A DNA stretch of 27,056 bases from an uncultured Oscillospiraceae bacterium (GCA_900752285.1 CAADUW010000034.1:1-27056); one strand, 5' to 3'; shown: positions 14,282 through 22,831, numbered from the stretch's first letter. A program made the numbers and translations. Notes: a model not told the origin generated them from the sequence alone.

Positions 14282-14536
14282 CAAAAGGATTGCAGTCTGC
14301 CGCGCGCACTCCTTGTTCGCCTGTGGCGAACAACTCGCACAGCGACGCGCTAAGAGCCGCCTTCGGCGGTTGCGCTCTGCACAGCGCTGCGGCGCTAGAC
14401 TTGCAGCCTGAGATGTATTTTCTGTCAGGCACAGGTCCCGACAGAAAATGACTTCATTTTATTCGCCGCCTGCGGGCGGCGAACTCTGCGAGGCTTTTTT
14501 GACACGCTGAGGCGGCGACTCTGACGAGCCGCCGCC
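14218..14536. repeat. Hairpin-dense repeat element (~320 bp) between convergent genes
   Basis: A 23-base hairpin unit of the form GGCGGC-(11 bases)-GCCGCC occurs identically at 14224-14246 and 14511-14533. Next to these units are inverted CAAAAAAG/CTTTTTTG segments (14241-14263 against 14494-14516, 20 of 23 bases complementary), so the whole block has inverted ends. Inside are more hairpins: GTTCGCC/GGCGAAC near 14308, GAGCCGCC/GGCGG near 14352, ATTTTCTGTC/GACAGAAAAT (14417-14449) and TTCGCCGCC/GGCGGCGAA (14462-14483). No gene can be supported. It fits a non-autonomous repeat or a nest of palindromic repeats. Confidence 0.6.
14253..14283. terminator. Perfect hairpin with T-runs on both strands
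   Basis: TGTCAAAAAAGGGC pairs with GCCCTTTTTTGACA around a TGT loop. The GC stem is followed by six T on either strand, so it can stop transcripts coming from acsB on the minus strand as well as read-through from the AraC-family gene. Confidence 0.65.
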
Positions 14537-14548
14537 TTTTAAAATTAT

Positions 14549-16681
14549 TTACATGTCGAAGGGTTCCATGCTGAGGACGGGGTGACCGACCTCGGACAGG
14601 TAGTTGAGCAGAGCTTCCGGATCCTCGGTGCAGATGGTCTCATCGGCAATCATGTCGGTGAAGTTCTCCACGCCGTACATTTCCAGAGCCGTTGCGTCCA
14701 GACGCTCCCGCATCTGATCCTTCAGGATCTTGGGCAGCCAGACGATACGGCCGGGGCCGCCTTCGGCGGCGATGAACTTCTTGGAAGCGATGAAGTGCTT
14801 GCCGTGGCCCATGAAACCGGGGGTCTGCACACCGCCGCCGGTCATGGAAGCCATTTCGGAGAAGGTCATGCCCAGAGGCGTCATGCCCGCATGCTCACGA
14901 CAGGTGATGACAACGCCCATGGAGACAGGCTCCACGCCGCAGATACACTCGAAGCAGCCGCAGGAGGTCATGGGATCCTGGAACAGGGAGTACAGGGTCA
15001 CGTGCTCCAGCGCGCCGTGGGAGTACTTGGCAACGGCCTCGTCCACGTCCTCGTAACGGCCCAGCTTCTCGTCGATGCAGTGCTCCTTGGGCACGATCTG
15101 GCAGGGACCGGTGGGATCCAGCTCGTTGGTCGCCTTGGCATCCAGCCAGCTCACAGCGCCGCACAGGCCCAGACGTTCGGGAGTAACGATGCACACGTGG
15201 CTGGGAGAGAACGCCTGACACATAATGCAGGTGTAGAACTTGTCCACGGACTCGTCGGTCATGGACTTCAGACGGTCGTCACGCTTGTTGAACACCTCGT
15301 TGGCGGCAGCCCGGAGGGCGGCGTTCTTCTCGGGGTCAATCACGATGGTGACCTGGCACTTGTCCACAACGGCCTCGAACTCGCTCTTGACCTTGGCGTA
15401 CAGCACCTCGCCGATGTGCTTGAAGCGGAAGCCCGCCTCAAAGTCCGCCTTGCTGATCCGGACACGGATCATGTCACGCTGACCGGTGTGCATCACGCCC
15501 TCGATGCAGTTGAGGTAGGAGTGAATCTTCCGTTCCATGACGGACTCGAAGTCCGGCTGCATGGACTTGCCCGCAACCTCGATGGTGTAGCTGAGGGAGA
15601 TCTTGGAGCCAACGGGGATCTGATCCAGTTCGGGACCGTCCACGATGATCTTGTGATCCTCCACCTCGCTGGCGTCTCTTGTCTGCACCAGCTCGAAGCA
15701 GTCCACCCGGGAGCCGTCCACTTCCACCTGCATGTCGCCCCGGCGAATGATCTCGCCCTCGAAAGCGGTGGCGTAGGAAACGGGGATATCGATCTTGGTG
15801 ATCTTCAGCTTGATGTCCCGTGCTTCCAAAGAGGTGGCGTTCCACTTGGTGGTATCCAGCTGCTGGATCAGGGACTTGGGCACCCGGAACATGTTCTCGG
15901 TCTCATTGGAGACAACGGGGAAGCCCAGGCAGATGGCGCCGGCGCCGTAGGAAACGATCTCATCGCTCAGAGGCTTGTAGGCGTTGACGAACGCCTTCAC
16001 ACGCTGCATGGTATACTTGGCGAGGGCGGGGAAGTCGCCGGGGGTGATGTTGCCGAAGATCAGGGCTGCCCGGAGGGCAACGCTGACCACATGGATCACG
16101 GACTGCATCTCCACGCCCAGAGGCACCACGCGGACGTTTTCACCGGTCTTGTAACCGGCGTCCCGCAGCTGCTCCACGCACTTGCCGGTGAGGGACACCA
16201 GAATGCCCTGACTCTGGTACTCCTTCACGAGGGCGACGGTTTCGGCAGGGTCATCGGCGCCGCCGATGATAACGGCAACACCGGGGATGTCGCCGGTAAC
16301 CAGCGGCACGCCCAGATTCCGGACGAAGGCGTCGGACAGGTGACCCAGCTCCGGCTCGGTGTAGGGGGTGGCGCCGTGGATGTACTTCAGCGCTTCCAGG
16401 AACTCGGCGCACAGGGCGGACGCAATACCGGCGTCAAAGCCGTTCTGCAGCCGGTTGCCATGGGTGCCCATGGTCTGAATGGTCGCCATGGCGGCCTTCA
16501 TTTCGCCGAGATTGGTGATCTTCTCGCCGGTGACGGCGTAGTAGCAGGGGAGGCTGTAAGCGGTGTCGGGGAAGGACACGGCTTCGCTCTCGCCGTAAGC
16601 GGCAATCGCTTCGTCGATGGCGGCGACGGTACGGGCATAATTATAGTCGCTGCCTCCGAAGATTCTGTCAAAAAGTGTCAC
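14549..16681 (-). CDS. acsB: Acetyl-CoA synthase catalytic subunit (CODH/ACS beta)
   Basis: The protein has 710 residues, the length of the bacterial three-domain enzyme (about 729 in Moorella). AcsB joins CO, a methyl group from the corrinoid protein, and CoA into acetyl-CoA at the nickel-iron A-cluster. The A-cluster cysteines are C485, C488, C497 and C507 ('CIMCQAFSPSHVC...LC') and the nickel-binding C574-G575-C576. Their spacing equals the Moorella ligands C506, C509, C518, C528, C595 and C597 shifted by exactly 21. The N-terminal domain that contacts CO dehydrogenase is present. The start codon is GTG, preceded by AGGAGGATATACT. It lies 11 bases after the cooC stop and is the last gene of the operon. 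The corrinoid protein subunits and methyltransferase are not encoded nearby. Confidence 0.97.
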   Translation of the reverse strand: MTLFDRIFGGSDYNYARTVAAIDEAIAAYGESEAVSFPDTAYSLPCYYAVTGEKITNLGEMKAAMATIQTMGTHGNRLQNGFDAGIASALCAEFLEALKYIHGATPYTEPELGHLSDAFVRNLGVPLVTGDIPGVAVIIGGADDPAETVALVKEYQSQGILVSLTGKCVEQLRDAGYKTGENVRVVPLGVEMQSVIHVVSVALRAALIFGNITPGDFPALAKYTMQRVKAFVNAYKPLSDEIVSYGAGAICLGFPVVSNETENMFRVPKSLIQQLDTTKWNATSLEARDIKLKITKIDIPVSYATAFEGEIIRRGDMQVEVDGSRVDCFELVQTRDASEVEDHKIIVDGPELDQIPVGSKISLSYTIEVAGKSMQPDFESVMERKIHSYLNCIEGVMHTGQRDMIRVRISKADFEAGFRFKHIGEVLYAKVKSEFEAVVDKCQVTIVIDPEKNAALRAAANEVFNKRDDRLKSMTDESVDKFYTCIMCQAFSPSHVCIVTPERLGLCGAVSWLDAKATNELDPTGPCQIVPKEHCIDEKLGRYEDVDEAVAKYSHGALEHVTLYSLFQDPMTSCGCFECICGVEPVSMGVVITCREHAGMTPLGMTFSEMASMTGGGVQTPGFMGHGKHFIASKKFIAAEGGPGRIVWLPKILKDQMRERLDATALEMYGVENFTDMIADETICTEDPEALLNYLSEVGHPVLSMEPFDM

Positions 16682-16692
16682 AGTATATCCTC

Positions 16693-17463
16693 CTAAATTT
16701 CATCACGATCCAAAATTTTCTTGATATTCCGAATCTCTTCTATGGCTGTGGGGCTGAAATCGTAGGGCGATTTGCCCTGACGGTCGGCGTCCATGATCTG
16801 GGGATTGTAGTGGATGCAGCCCAGCAGATCCTCCGCCGGGATAACGGAGCGGATGAACGCCTCGTCCTCCGGAACCCGCAGCTTGTTGGCAACCACCCGG
16901 ACCCGTTTCACGCCCAGATCTGCCGCCAGCCGTTTTACGTTCCGATAGGTCTGCACCGACCGGGCGCCCGGCTCGATGACCACGACAAACTGATCCATGT
17001 TGGACGCGGTACCCCGGCCCAGATGTTCCAGTCCCGCCTCCATATCCATGATGACCACATCGTTTTTCCGATAGGTCAGGGCGGAGAGAATGGACTTGAG
17101 CATGACGTGCTCCGGGCAGACGCAGCCGCTGCCGCCCACGTCTACGGTTCCCATCACCAGCAGCTTTACGCCGTTGATGTCCCGGGAGTACTTCTCCGGA
17201 ATGTCCGCTACGTAAGGATTCAGCTTGTAGAACCGGTTGGCGTCGGTGGCACCGGTGCGCTCTTCCACCAGCGTGCGCATTTTGGAAATGGGGACGATGG
17301 CGTCCACTTCCTCCTGCGTCAGACCCAGCGCCAGCCCCAGGTTGGCATCCGGGTCCACGTCCGCGGCGAGCACCGTGCGCCCCTCATCGGCATAAAGCCG
17401 GGCGAGGGTGGAGGCAAGGGTGGTTTTTCCTACGCCGCCCTTGCCGGTGATTGCTAATTTCAT
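16693..17463 (-). CDS. cooC: CO dehydrogenase nickel-insertion accessory ATPase (CooC-type)
   Basis: The protein has 256 residues. It is a MinD/NifH-like P-loop ATPase that delivers nickel to the CODH C-cluster or the ACS A-cluster. The deviant Walker A 'GKGGVGKTT' is at residues 7-15. 'ADVDPDANLGLALG' follows, then the paired cysteines C114-V-C116 ('GGSGCVCPEH') that bridge the dimer and bind metal in this family. 'VVIMDMEAGLEHLGRGTA' is the signature after Walker B. It sits between cooS and acsB, so it could serve either enzyme. The ribosome site (GAGGT) is about 11 bases from ATG, slightly far. Confidence 0.93.
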   Translation of the reverse strand: MKLAITGKGGVGKTTLASTLARLYADEGRTVLAADVDPDANLGLALGLTQEEVDAIVPISKMRTLVEERTGATDANRFYKLNPYVADIPEKYSRDINGVKLLVMGTVDVGGSGCVCPEHVMLKSILSALTYRKNDVVIMDMEAGLEHLGRGTASNMDQFVVVIEPGARSVQTYRNVKRLAADLGVKRVRVVANKLRVPEDEAFIRSVIPAEDLLGCIHYNPQIMDADRQGKSPYDFSPTAIEEIRNIKKILDRDEI

Positions 17464-17505
17464 ATGGAAAAGACCTCAATAAACAGGATTCGCAGGGAAT
17501 TCCCC

Positions 17506-19410
17506 TTAGATGCCCAGGGCGGCACGCTTGGCTTCGATGCACTCGATCATCCGGTCGCCCAGCTTCTCGATGTCCAGCTCCACCACGTACTTGGCCTCGA
17601 CCCAGTCCTTCACGCCGTGCTCACCCTGCAGCAGCTCGGTGACCTCGGAGGAACCCTTGGTGTAGGGATCCACGCCCAGGAAGGTCTCGATACCGGTGGC
17701 AACCACGTAGTTGCCGATGGAGACGGCCTTCTCGGACATCCATTCGGGAGCGCAGCCCACCAGCGGGATCTGGGAAATGTTGATGCCCCAATCCTTGGCG
17801 ATCTCGGAGGCCAGCACCATCATACGGGAAATATCCACGCAGGAGCCCATGTGCAGCACGGGCGGGATGTTTGCCAGCTCGCAGACCCGCTTCAGACCGG
17901 CGCCGCAGTACTCCTTGGCGTTCACGGGATCCAACAGACCCGCCTTACCGGCGGCCTGTGCGGAGCAGCCGGAAACCACGATCAGAATATCGTTTTCCAG
18001 CAGCTTCTTCATCAGCTCAATGTGGGCGGTGTCGGGACGGACCTTGGGGTTGTTGCAGCCGACCATTGCCACGGCGCCCCGGAGAACGCCGGAGTGGACG
18101 CACTCGATCAGGGGCTTCATGGTGCCGAACTCGTCAACCTGAGAGTTGGCAACGCCGTCCAGAACCTTCCGGATGGCTTCCACGGAGTAGCCGACCCGGG
18201 TGTTCTGCTTCTGGTTGGGGATGTTCACCAGACTCTGATCCCGGTTCTTGAAGTTTTCCACAGCCATCTTCACGATCGCCTTGGCGTTTTCACCGGCGTC
18301 CTCGGCGGAGAACTGGATGAACTCGGAGTCGGGCATCCGGCAGATGGGGGAGGTGGTGATGAACTTGGTGTGGAAGCACTTGGAGAGGGGTCCCAGCGCG
18401 GGGAAGATACACTGCACGTCCACGACGATGGCTTCGCAGGCGCCGGTGAGAACCACGTTCTCCTGGCTCAGGAAGTTGCCTGCCATGGGAATGCCGTGCC
18501 GCATGGCGACCTCGTTGGCGGTGCAGCAGACGCCGGAAATGGTGATGCCCTTGGCGCCCACGGACTTTGCCAGTGCCAGCATCTCGGGGTCGTTGGCGTA
18601 ATAAACGATCATCTCGGACAGGGAGGGATCGTGGCCGTGGACAATGATGTTCACGTTGTCCTTCTCCATAACGCCGATGTTAGCGGTGGAGTCCACGGGC
18701 TTGGGAGTGCCGAACAGAATATCGGAGAACTCGGTGCCCATCATGGAGCCGCCCCAGCCGTCGGACAGACCGCAGCGCAGGGCCTGACGGATCAGCGCCT
18801 CCGGCAGGGAGGAGTTGCCCATGTGGGTCATGTGCAGAGCGGTGGAGACTTCCCGGTCGATTGCCCGGGGCTCGATTCCGGCGTCGTGCCACAGCTTCCG
18901 GGTGTGCTCGGGAGCCCGCTCCAGGTAGCGCTGCACGCCGAAGGGCTTGCCGTACTCCAGCAGACCAATTTCGGCGATCTCGTGGGCAAGATCGTAAATG
19001 TCCTTGCCCTCAGTCTCTACGCCCCACTCCTTGGCAATGCGCAGGAGCTTTTCGGGATCCTTGACCTGGTAGTTGCCGCCCTCTTTTGCCTGATACAGGG
19101 TGTGGCAGATTTCACGACCGTGGTCAGAGTGGGTAGCGGAACCGCCGGCGGTGAACCGCAGGAAGTTACGACCGACAATGCCGTGAACGTCGCAGCCGCA
19201 GATACCGCGGGGGCTCTTGGGGGTAATGCGGCAGGGTCCCATGGAGCAGATCCGGCAGCAGGTACCAGCCTCGCCGAAGCCGCAGTGGGGGGTCTGATTC
19301 TTGACACGCTGCTGCCAGGAATCCGCGCCAACCTTTTTGCCGTTCTCCAGTAGAGAATTGGTGGCGGCCTCCATCTCCTCAACAGTGGTCAGATAAGCCC
19401 AATCCTTCAA
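17506..19410 (-). CDS. cooS: Anaerobic carbon-monoxide dehydrogenase catalytic subunit
   Basis: The protein has 634 residues, the usual CooS/AcsA length. It interconverts CO2 and CO at a nickel-iron-sulphur C-cluster. The N-terminal cysteines (C43, C51, C52, C55, C60 and C71/C73 in 'HCGFGEAGTCCRICSMGPC') supply the D- and B-clusters. C-cluster ligands are seen in 'VHGHDPSLSE' (His258/260), 'GVCCT' (C295/C296), 'VDVQC' (C334), 'GCNNPK' (C452), 'SGCSAQ' (C482) and 'GSCVD' (C524). Lys561 in 'EWMSEKAVS' matches the catalytic lysine. The start codon is TTG, supported by AGGAGGAAATCACT; no better ATG follows. It is the first gene of the cooS-cooC-acsB operon. With AcsB it would form the carbonyl branch core of acetyl-CoA synthesis. 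Confidence 0.97.
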   Translation of the reverse strand: MKDWAYLTTVEEMEAATNSLLENGKKVGADSWQQRVKNQTPHCGFGEAGTCCRICSMGPCRITPKSPRGICGCDVHGIVGRNFLRFTAGGSATHSDHGREICHTLYQAKEGGNYQVKDPEKLLRIAKEWGVETEGKDIYDLAHEIAEIGLLEYGKPFGVQRYLERAPEHTRKLWHDAGIEPRAIDREVSTALHMTHMGNSSLPEALIRQALRCGLSDGWGGSMMGTEFSDILFGTPKPVDSTANIGVMEKDNVNIIVHGHDPSLSEMIVYYANDPEMLALAKSVGAKGITISGVCCTANEVAMRHGIPMAGNFLSQENVVLTGACEAIVVDVQCIFPALGPLSKCFHTKFITTSPICRMPDSEFIQFSAEDAGENAKAIVKMAVENFKNRDQSLVNIPNQKQNTRVGYSVEAIRKVLDGVANSQVDEFGTMKPLIECVHSGVLRGAVAMVGCNNPKVRPDTAHIELMKKLLENDILIVVSGCSAQAAGKAGLLDPVNAKEYCGAGLKRVCELANIPPVLHMGSCVDISRMMVLASEIAKDWGINISQIPLVGCAPEWMSEKAVSIGNYVVATGIETFLGVDPYTKGSSEVTELLQGEHGVKDWVEAKYVVELDIEKLGDRMIECIEAKRAALGI

Positions 19411-19459
19411 AGTGATTTCCTCCTAATCGTTGATCTTGTTTGAAGACAGTTGAACACAG

Positions 19460-19486
19460 CGATACAGAAAATTCGATTATGTATCG
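19460..19486. promoter_or_regulatory. Inverted repeat at the cooS transcription start, candidate operator
   Basis: CGATACA (19460-19466) and TGTATCG (19480-19486) are perfect 7-base inverted arms with a 13-base spacer. They cover roughly the first 26 transcribed bases of the cooS message. The sequence does not match the Rex or CooA sites I know. Its position suggests repression, but the regulator is unknown. Confidence 0.4.
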
Positions 19487-19491
19487 ATAGT

Positions 19492-19520
19492 ATTGTACGC
19501 ATTTCAGCGGGAAAAGTCAA
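19492..19520 (-). promoter_or_regulatory. Sigma-A promoter of the cooS-cooC-acsB operon
   Basis: On the minus strand TTGACT (19515-19520) is separated by 17 bases from TACAAT (19492-19497). Transcription would start near 19485, about 75 bases before the TTG start of cooS. Confidence 0.7.
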
Positions 19521-20065
19521 TACAAAAACACCGTTTTTTCGCAATCCCCCCGGGGGGTTGGCAGAGCGGGCGGCAGAGGACCGCGGACGGTCCTCCGATA
19601 TGCCGTCATTCCGGGCCGGCTGACAGAGGTCCCTGACATGGAACCAAAGGGAATGCCTCCGGTAGAATCCCCCGGATGAATGGAATCATCCCGGGCAGGC
19701 CAAGCTGCTCCAGCACCACCCCCACAAGGCAAAATCCGCCGGATGCCCACATGGCGGGAACCGAATATTTTTGAAGCAATTTCTGAAACTTCCTACCAAC
19801 CTCCCGGCCTCCCCACGCAGAGAGAAGCCCGCTGCCCTTTTGCCGCAAAAAGGGCCCGCGCATATGCCGCACCGAAGCCCCCCAAAATTTGCGGGTCAAA
19901 TCATTATGGTACAGGATACCCCATCCCTGAAAAAAGCGCAACCGGGTTCTGCCTGGAAGCGGCCACCGTTGCGTGGGGAAAACAGTTTTTGGCAGGGCTT
20001 TATGAAAAATTGCCGGAATTATTGGAGAAACCGCGGAAGAAGCTGTGGCATTCGCTGACAGAATA
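19521..20065. other. Non-coding interval between the CODH/ACS operon and the R-M operon
   Basis: About 545 bases in which I see no gene I can support. It contains hairpins: CCCGGATGA/TCATCCCGGG (19671-19695) and GCCCTTTT/AAAAGGGC (19834-19855). Open frames cross it on both strands, but they lack ribosome sites and have the Pro/Arg/Gly-rich look of chance frames in GC-rich DNA. A minus-strand frame (19606-19941) has one hydrophobic stretch but no other support. The interval may be degenerate repeats or the left boundary of the acquired R-M locus. Confidence 0.4.
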
Positions 20066-20074
20066 TGCTATAAT
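20066..20074 (+). promoter_or_regulatory. Extended -10 promoter of the type I R-M operon
   Basis: TGCTATAAT is a perfect TATAAT with the TGn extension. The upstream TGGCAT is a weak -35 match. Transcription would start near 20081, about 80 bases before the hsdM ATG. The leader contains TTAGGCAGCACCG (20085-20097), which is also the left edge of MITE-like element 2. Confidence 0.6.
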
Positions 20075-20159
20075 GAAACAAAAATTAGGCAGCACCGTTT
20101 CACTTTTCGAAGCGCATGGGCGTTTCCGGGAAATGCCGCCAAAAAGTGGGGAGAAAGCC

Positions 20160-21662
20160 ATGATTACAGGGGAACTGAAAAATAAAATTGACAGCCTGTG
20201 GGACATTTTCGCGGCAGGCGGGCTGGTAAATCCGCTGGACGTGATTGAGCAGATCACCTATCTGATGTTTATCCGCGATCTGGACGATTCCGATAACCTC
20301 CGGGCAAAGGAGGCAGACATGCTGGGACTGCCCTACCGGAGTATTTTCGCGGGCGAGGTGCAGGTGGGTGAGCGCACTGTGGACGGGCAGCAACTCAAGT
20401 GGAGCGTGTTCCATGATTTCCCCGCCGGAAAAATGTACAGTGTCATGCAGGAGTGGGTGTTTCCCTTTATCAAGAACCTCCACGGGGACAAAAACAGCGC
20501 CTATTCCAAGTACATGGACGACGCGATTTTCAAGCTGCCTACCCCGCTGCTCCTTTCCAAGGTGGTGGACGCGCTGGACGAGATTTATCGCCTGATGAAC
20601 GAATCTCAGGCGGTGGATGTGCGGGGCGATACCTATGAATATCTGCTGAGCAAAATTGCCCAGTCAGGCCTCAACGGACAGTTCCGTACTCCGCGCCACA
20701 TTATCCGCATGATGGTGGAGCTGATGGACCCAAAAGCGGACGATGTGATCTGCGACCCGGCCTGCGGCACTTCCGGCTTCCTTGTCTCTGCGGGTGAATA
20801 CCTGAAGGAGCACCGCAAAGAAGAAATCTTCTTCAACCGCCAGAAGAAGGATCACTATATGAACCACATGTTTTTCGGCTACGACATGGACAGAACCATG
20901 CTCCGCATCGGCGCCATGAACATGATGACCCACGGCATTGACAATCCCTTTATCGAATACCGGGACAGCTTGTCCGATCAGAACCCGGACAAGGAAACGT
21001 ATTCGCTGATTCTTGCCAATCCACCCTTCAAGGGCAGTCTGGATGCCGACACCGTTTCGGCAGATCTGCTGAAAGTCTGCAAGACCAAGAAAACCGAGCT
21101 GCTGTTTCTGGCCCTGTTCCTGCGGATGCTGCGCATCGGCGGGCGCTGCGCCTGCATCGTGCCGGACGGCGTGCTCTTTGGCTCCTCCACCGCCCACAAG
21201 GCCATCCGCAAGGAGCTGGTGGACGGCAACCGGCTGGAGGCCGTGATCTCCATGCCCAGCGGTGTATTCAAGCCCTACGCAGGGGTATCCACCGCCGTTC
21301 TGATCTTCACCAAAACCGGCCACGGCGGCACGGATCAGGTCTGGTTCTACGACATGACCGCAGACGGCTTCTCTCTGGACGATAAGCGCACCCCCACCGC
21401 CGAAAACGACATTCCCGACATCATCGCCCGCTTCCGCAATCCGGAAGCAGAAAAGAACCGCCAGCGCACGGAAAAGTCCTTCTTCGTGCCAAAAGCGGAG
21501 ATCGTGGACAACGGTTATGACTTGTCCATCAACAAGTATAAGAAAACCGAGTATAAGCCTGTGGAGTACCCGCCTACCAGTGAGATCATGGCCCAGTTGA
21601 GAGAGCTGGAAGTGGAGATTGGTACGGAAATGAGCAAGTTGGAAGAACTGCTTGGATTGTGA
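20160..21662 (+). CDS. hsdM: Type I restriction-modification system methyltransferase subunit
   Basis: The protein has 500 residues from ATG at 20160, preceded by GGGGAG. HsdM is an N6-adenine DNA methyltransferase that works with HsdS. The N-terminal helical domain (HsdM_N) opens with 'LKNKIDSLWDIFAAGG' and 'IEQITYLMFIRDLDD'. The AdoMet-binding motif 'DPACGTSGFL' is at residues 199-208 and the catalytic NPPF at 287-290. An in-frame extension upstream to 19680 is open but crosses the promoter and has no ribosome site, so it is not used. The gene is GC-rich, like hsdR and unlike the hsdS and FRG genes that follow. It ends 28 bases before hsdS. Confidence 0.95.
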   Translation: MITGELKNKIDSLWDIFAAGGLVNPLDVIEQITYLMFIRDLDDSDNLRAKEADMLGLPYRSIFAGEVQVGERTVDGQQLKWSVFHDFPAGKMYSVMQEWVFPFIKNLHGDKNSAYSKYMDDAIFKLPTPLLLSKVVDALDEIYRLMNESQAVDVRGDTYEYLLSKIAQSGLNGQFRTPRHIIRMMVELMDPKADDVICDPACGTSGFLVSAGEYLKEHRKEEIFFNRQKKDHYMNHMFFGYDMDRTMLRIGAMNMMTHGIDNPFIEYRDSLSDQNPDKETYSLILANPPFKGSLDADTVSADLLKVCKTKKTELLFLALFLRMLRIGGRCACIVPDGVLFGSSTAHKAIRKELVDGNRLEAVISMPSGVFKPYAGVSTAVLIFTKTGHGGTDQVWFYDMTADGFSLDDKRTPTAENDIPDIIARFRNPEAEKNRQRTEKSFFVPKAEIVDNGYDLSINKYKKTEYKPVEYPPTSEIMAQLRELEVEIGTEMSKLEELLGL

Positions 21663-21690
21663 CTAAATTCGGATTTGTGGGGATGAACGG

Positions 21691-22815
21691 ATGGAACATA
21701 TTACGATTGAAGAATGCTGCGACATTTTGGATTCAAGACGAATTCCAATAACAGCGTCAGAAAGGCGAAATGGACGATATCCATATTATGGTGCAAATGG
21801 GATTCAGGACTATGTAGCCGATTATATTTTTGACGATGAACTGGTTTTACTAGCAGAAGATGGTGGAAACTTCGGTTCAAAAACACGCCCAATTGCCTAT
21901 CGAGTTTCTGGAAAATGTTGGGTAAATAATCATGCCCATGTTCTGAAGCCAATGGCCAACGTGGATGTAGATTACCTTTGTTATTCCTTAATGTTTTACG
22001 ATACGGAAGAATTGGTAAATGGTGCGACACGCCAGAAACTCACACAGGCGGCTATGCGGAAAATGCTTATTCCACAACGTCCAATCACAGAACAGAAAAA
22101 AATCGTTTCAGAGTTGAGCAAAATCCAGTCAATTATTTCCGTTCGCCAGCAGCAGCTCCAAAAGCTGGACGAGCTCGTCAAAGCCCGATTTGTCGAATTG
22201 TTTGGGGATATGTTTCTAAATTTCGAAGAATGGAATGAGGCTCCACTGGAATCATTGGCTGATATTGTTTCTGGTATCACAAAAGGGAGAAAAGTCAGTG
22301 AAAAACATTTGATAAAAGTCCCTTATATGGCTGTATCCAATGTCAAGGAAGGCTATATTGATTGGACAACAGTAAAAACAATTGAGGCTACAGAACAGGA
22401 GATAAACCAATATCGTCTTTTACCGGACGATGTGCTGATGACAGAAGGTGGCGATCCAGATAAGCTCGGGAGAGGGGCTATCATCAAAGCACCTATGGAA
22501 AATTGTATTCACCAAAACCACATTTTTCGCGTTCGTCTTGATGAAACGCATATTTTGCCTGTGTACTTTGCGGAGTATTTACAGCACCAGCGGGCAAAAC
22601 GCTATTTTCTTGGTTGTGCGAAACAGACAACGGGAATTGCGAGTATTAACATGAGGCAGCTGAAAGCATTGCCAGTTTTGATTCCTCCACTAGGTTTGCA
22701 GAACCAGTTCGCCGCCTTCGTTACCCAGACCGACAAATCAAAAGTAGCCGTGCAGAAGGCGTTGGACGAAGCACAACTATTGTTCGACAGTCTGATGCAG
22801 AAATATTTCGGATAA
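21691..22815 (+). CDS. hsdS: Type I restriction-modification system specificity subunit
   Basis: The protein has 374 residues and the standard plan of two target-recognition domains and two helical spacers. TRD1 is about residues 1-128, a central coiled region 129-175 ('EQKKIVSELSKIQSIISVRQ', 'LDELVKARFVELFGDMF'), TRD2 about 180-330, and a C-terminal helix 331-374 ('FDSLMQKYFG'). The two TRDs define the halves of the methylation target, which cannot be read from sequence alone. The TRD-coding DNA is visibly more AT-rich than hsdM and hsdR, as expected for exchanged recognition domains. The start follows GGGGATGAACGG. No second, inverted or truncated hsdS copy is present in the window. Confidence 0.93.
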   Translation: MEHITIEECCDILDSRRIPITASERRNGRYPYYGANGIQDYVADYIFDDELVLLAEDGGNFGSKTRPIAYRVSGKCWVNNHAHVLKPMANVDVDYLCYSLMFYDTEELVNGATRQKLTQAAMRKMLIPQRPITEQKKIVSELSKIQSIISVRQQQLQKLDELVKARFVELFGDMFLNFEEWNEAPLESLADIVSGITKGRKVSEKHLIKVPYMAVSNVKEGYIDWTTVKTIEATEQEINQYRLLPDDVLMTEGGDPDKLGRGAIIKAPMENCIHQNHIFRVRLDETHILPVYFAEYLQHQRAKRYFLGCAKQTTGIASINMRQLKALPVLIPPLGLQNQFAAFVTQTDKSKVAVQKALDEAQLLFDSLMQKYFG

Positions 22816-22831
22816 AAGCGAGGGATGAACT

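Noticed and set aside
14582..16696. Long plus-strand frame opposite acsB (704 residues) and a similar one opposite cooS (17464-19353)
   Set aside because: They are His/Gly/Leu-rich antisense shadows of strongly conserved genes, made possible by biased codon use, and contain no recognisable domain.
19606..19941. 111-residue minus-strand frame with a hydrophobic stretch
   Set aside because: No ribosome site, promoter or recognisable family; it overlaps hairpins and is most likely chance.
19680..20159. In-frame N-terminal extension of hsdM by 160 residues
   Set aside because: It crosses the TGCTATAAT promoter, has no ribosome site, is Pro/Arg/Ala-rich and does not resemble HsdM; the family N-terminus begins at MITGELKNK (20160).
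21691..22815. Possible phase-variable (invertible) hsdS
   Set aside because: Only one hsdS is present, with no recombinase gene and no inverted partial copy in the window.
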